Positions 57,250 to 57,403 of a DNA stretch of 57,403 nucleotides are shown here, in pieces. A program made the translations under genes and the position numbers. Every line of letters begins with the position of its first letter. Position 1 is the stretch's first letter. The notes under the pieces were generated by a model. It did no database searches. It worked only from the letters and a program-made list of their open reading frames with translations, and had not been told where the DNA came from. This stretch comes from JAIBCM01 sp041395165 (GTDB lineage: Bacteria > Verrucomicrobiota > Verrucomicrobiia > JADLBR01 > JAIBCM01), in contig JAWLBA010000008.1 in the NCBI GenBank assembly GCA_041395165.1, forward strand, positions 1 through 57,403, written 5' to 3'.

Positions 57250-57403
57250 TTACTGTTCTCATTATTATTAAAACCTGACTTTCAAATGCTAATTTTTATA
57301 TTTCGCTTTTCATTTTACGTCAATAATCATGCTATGATCCCGTTACCATAATCTGCCAAAAATTTGTTGTTTCGCGCACTAAAAAATTTTTATTTTAACA
57401 AGT

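Noticed and set aside
1..57403. Mobile element, prophage or integron in the window
   Set aside because: I found no transposase, integrase, terminal repeats with target duplication, or phage structural genes apart from collagen-type repeats that also occur in phage fibres.

Overview
The window looks like chromosomal DNA of a Gram-negative bacterium with an AT-leaning genome. Most likely it is a member of the Verrucomicrobiota/PVC group. That assignment is inference from gene content: secreted beta-rich proteins with Calx-beta and TolB-like repeats, a DUF4912 protein with a basic N-terminus, paired BatA/BatB-type von Willebrand proteins, GatCAB and an outer-membrane TolC. No rRNA gene is present to settle it, and I see no insertion sequence, integrase, prophage or CRISPR array.

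Layout. 0-7.7 kb (minus strand): a tandem array of at least five related secreted collagen-like proteins. Each has a signal peptide, a DNRLRE-type beta domain, Gly-X-Y repeats and a beta-sandwich C-terminus. The first runs off the window, one has a frameshifted leader and the last is badly broken. 8.0-12.8 kb (plus): a branched-chain amino-acid-type ABC transporter operon livJ-livH-livM-livG-livF; livJ and livH are broken by several frameshifts. 12.8-17.2 kb: a broken DUF4912 gene and a complete smc, then tRNA-Leu(GAG). 17.3-22.0 kb (minus): three secreted proteins, two with clear Calx-beta-type segments and all with a related lysine-rich C-terminal domain; each is frameshifted. 22.2-25.1 kb (plus): SplB-like radical SAM protein, Sua5-type threonylcarbamoyl-AMP synthase and a DUF502 membrane protein. 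25.0-29.1 kb (minus): gatC-gatA-gatB-uppP. 29.2-33.9 kb (minus): two large secreted beta-propeller-like proteins. 33.9-36.7 kb (minus): two VWA membrane proteins. 36.9-41.1 kb (plus): tolC-macA-macB efflux operon, followed by a small membrane protein, D-lactate dehydrogenase and a DUF4184 protein. 43.4-53.4 kb (mostly minus): DUF4139 protein, VOC protein, COG4705 membrane protein, YjbQ (plus), a DedA/SdpI/small membrane protein cluster, LemA with two TPM proteins, leucyl aminopeptidase and Rho. 53.6-56.3 kb (plus): a compact operon of DegT aminotransferase, a dihydropteroate-synthase-like protein lacking canonical catalytic residues, and a FolM-like short-chain reductase. A convergent EgtD-like methyltransferase follows.

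Two things stand out. First, reading-frame breaks are dense in the first 22 kb and sparse afterwards. Many sit in short homopolymers, and even the tRNA is slightly damaged, so sequence error has to be excluded before calling these genes dead. Second, the most system-like candidates are the collagen-like array and the DegT/DHPS-like/SDR operon.
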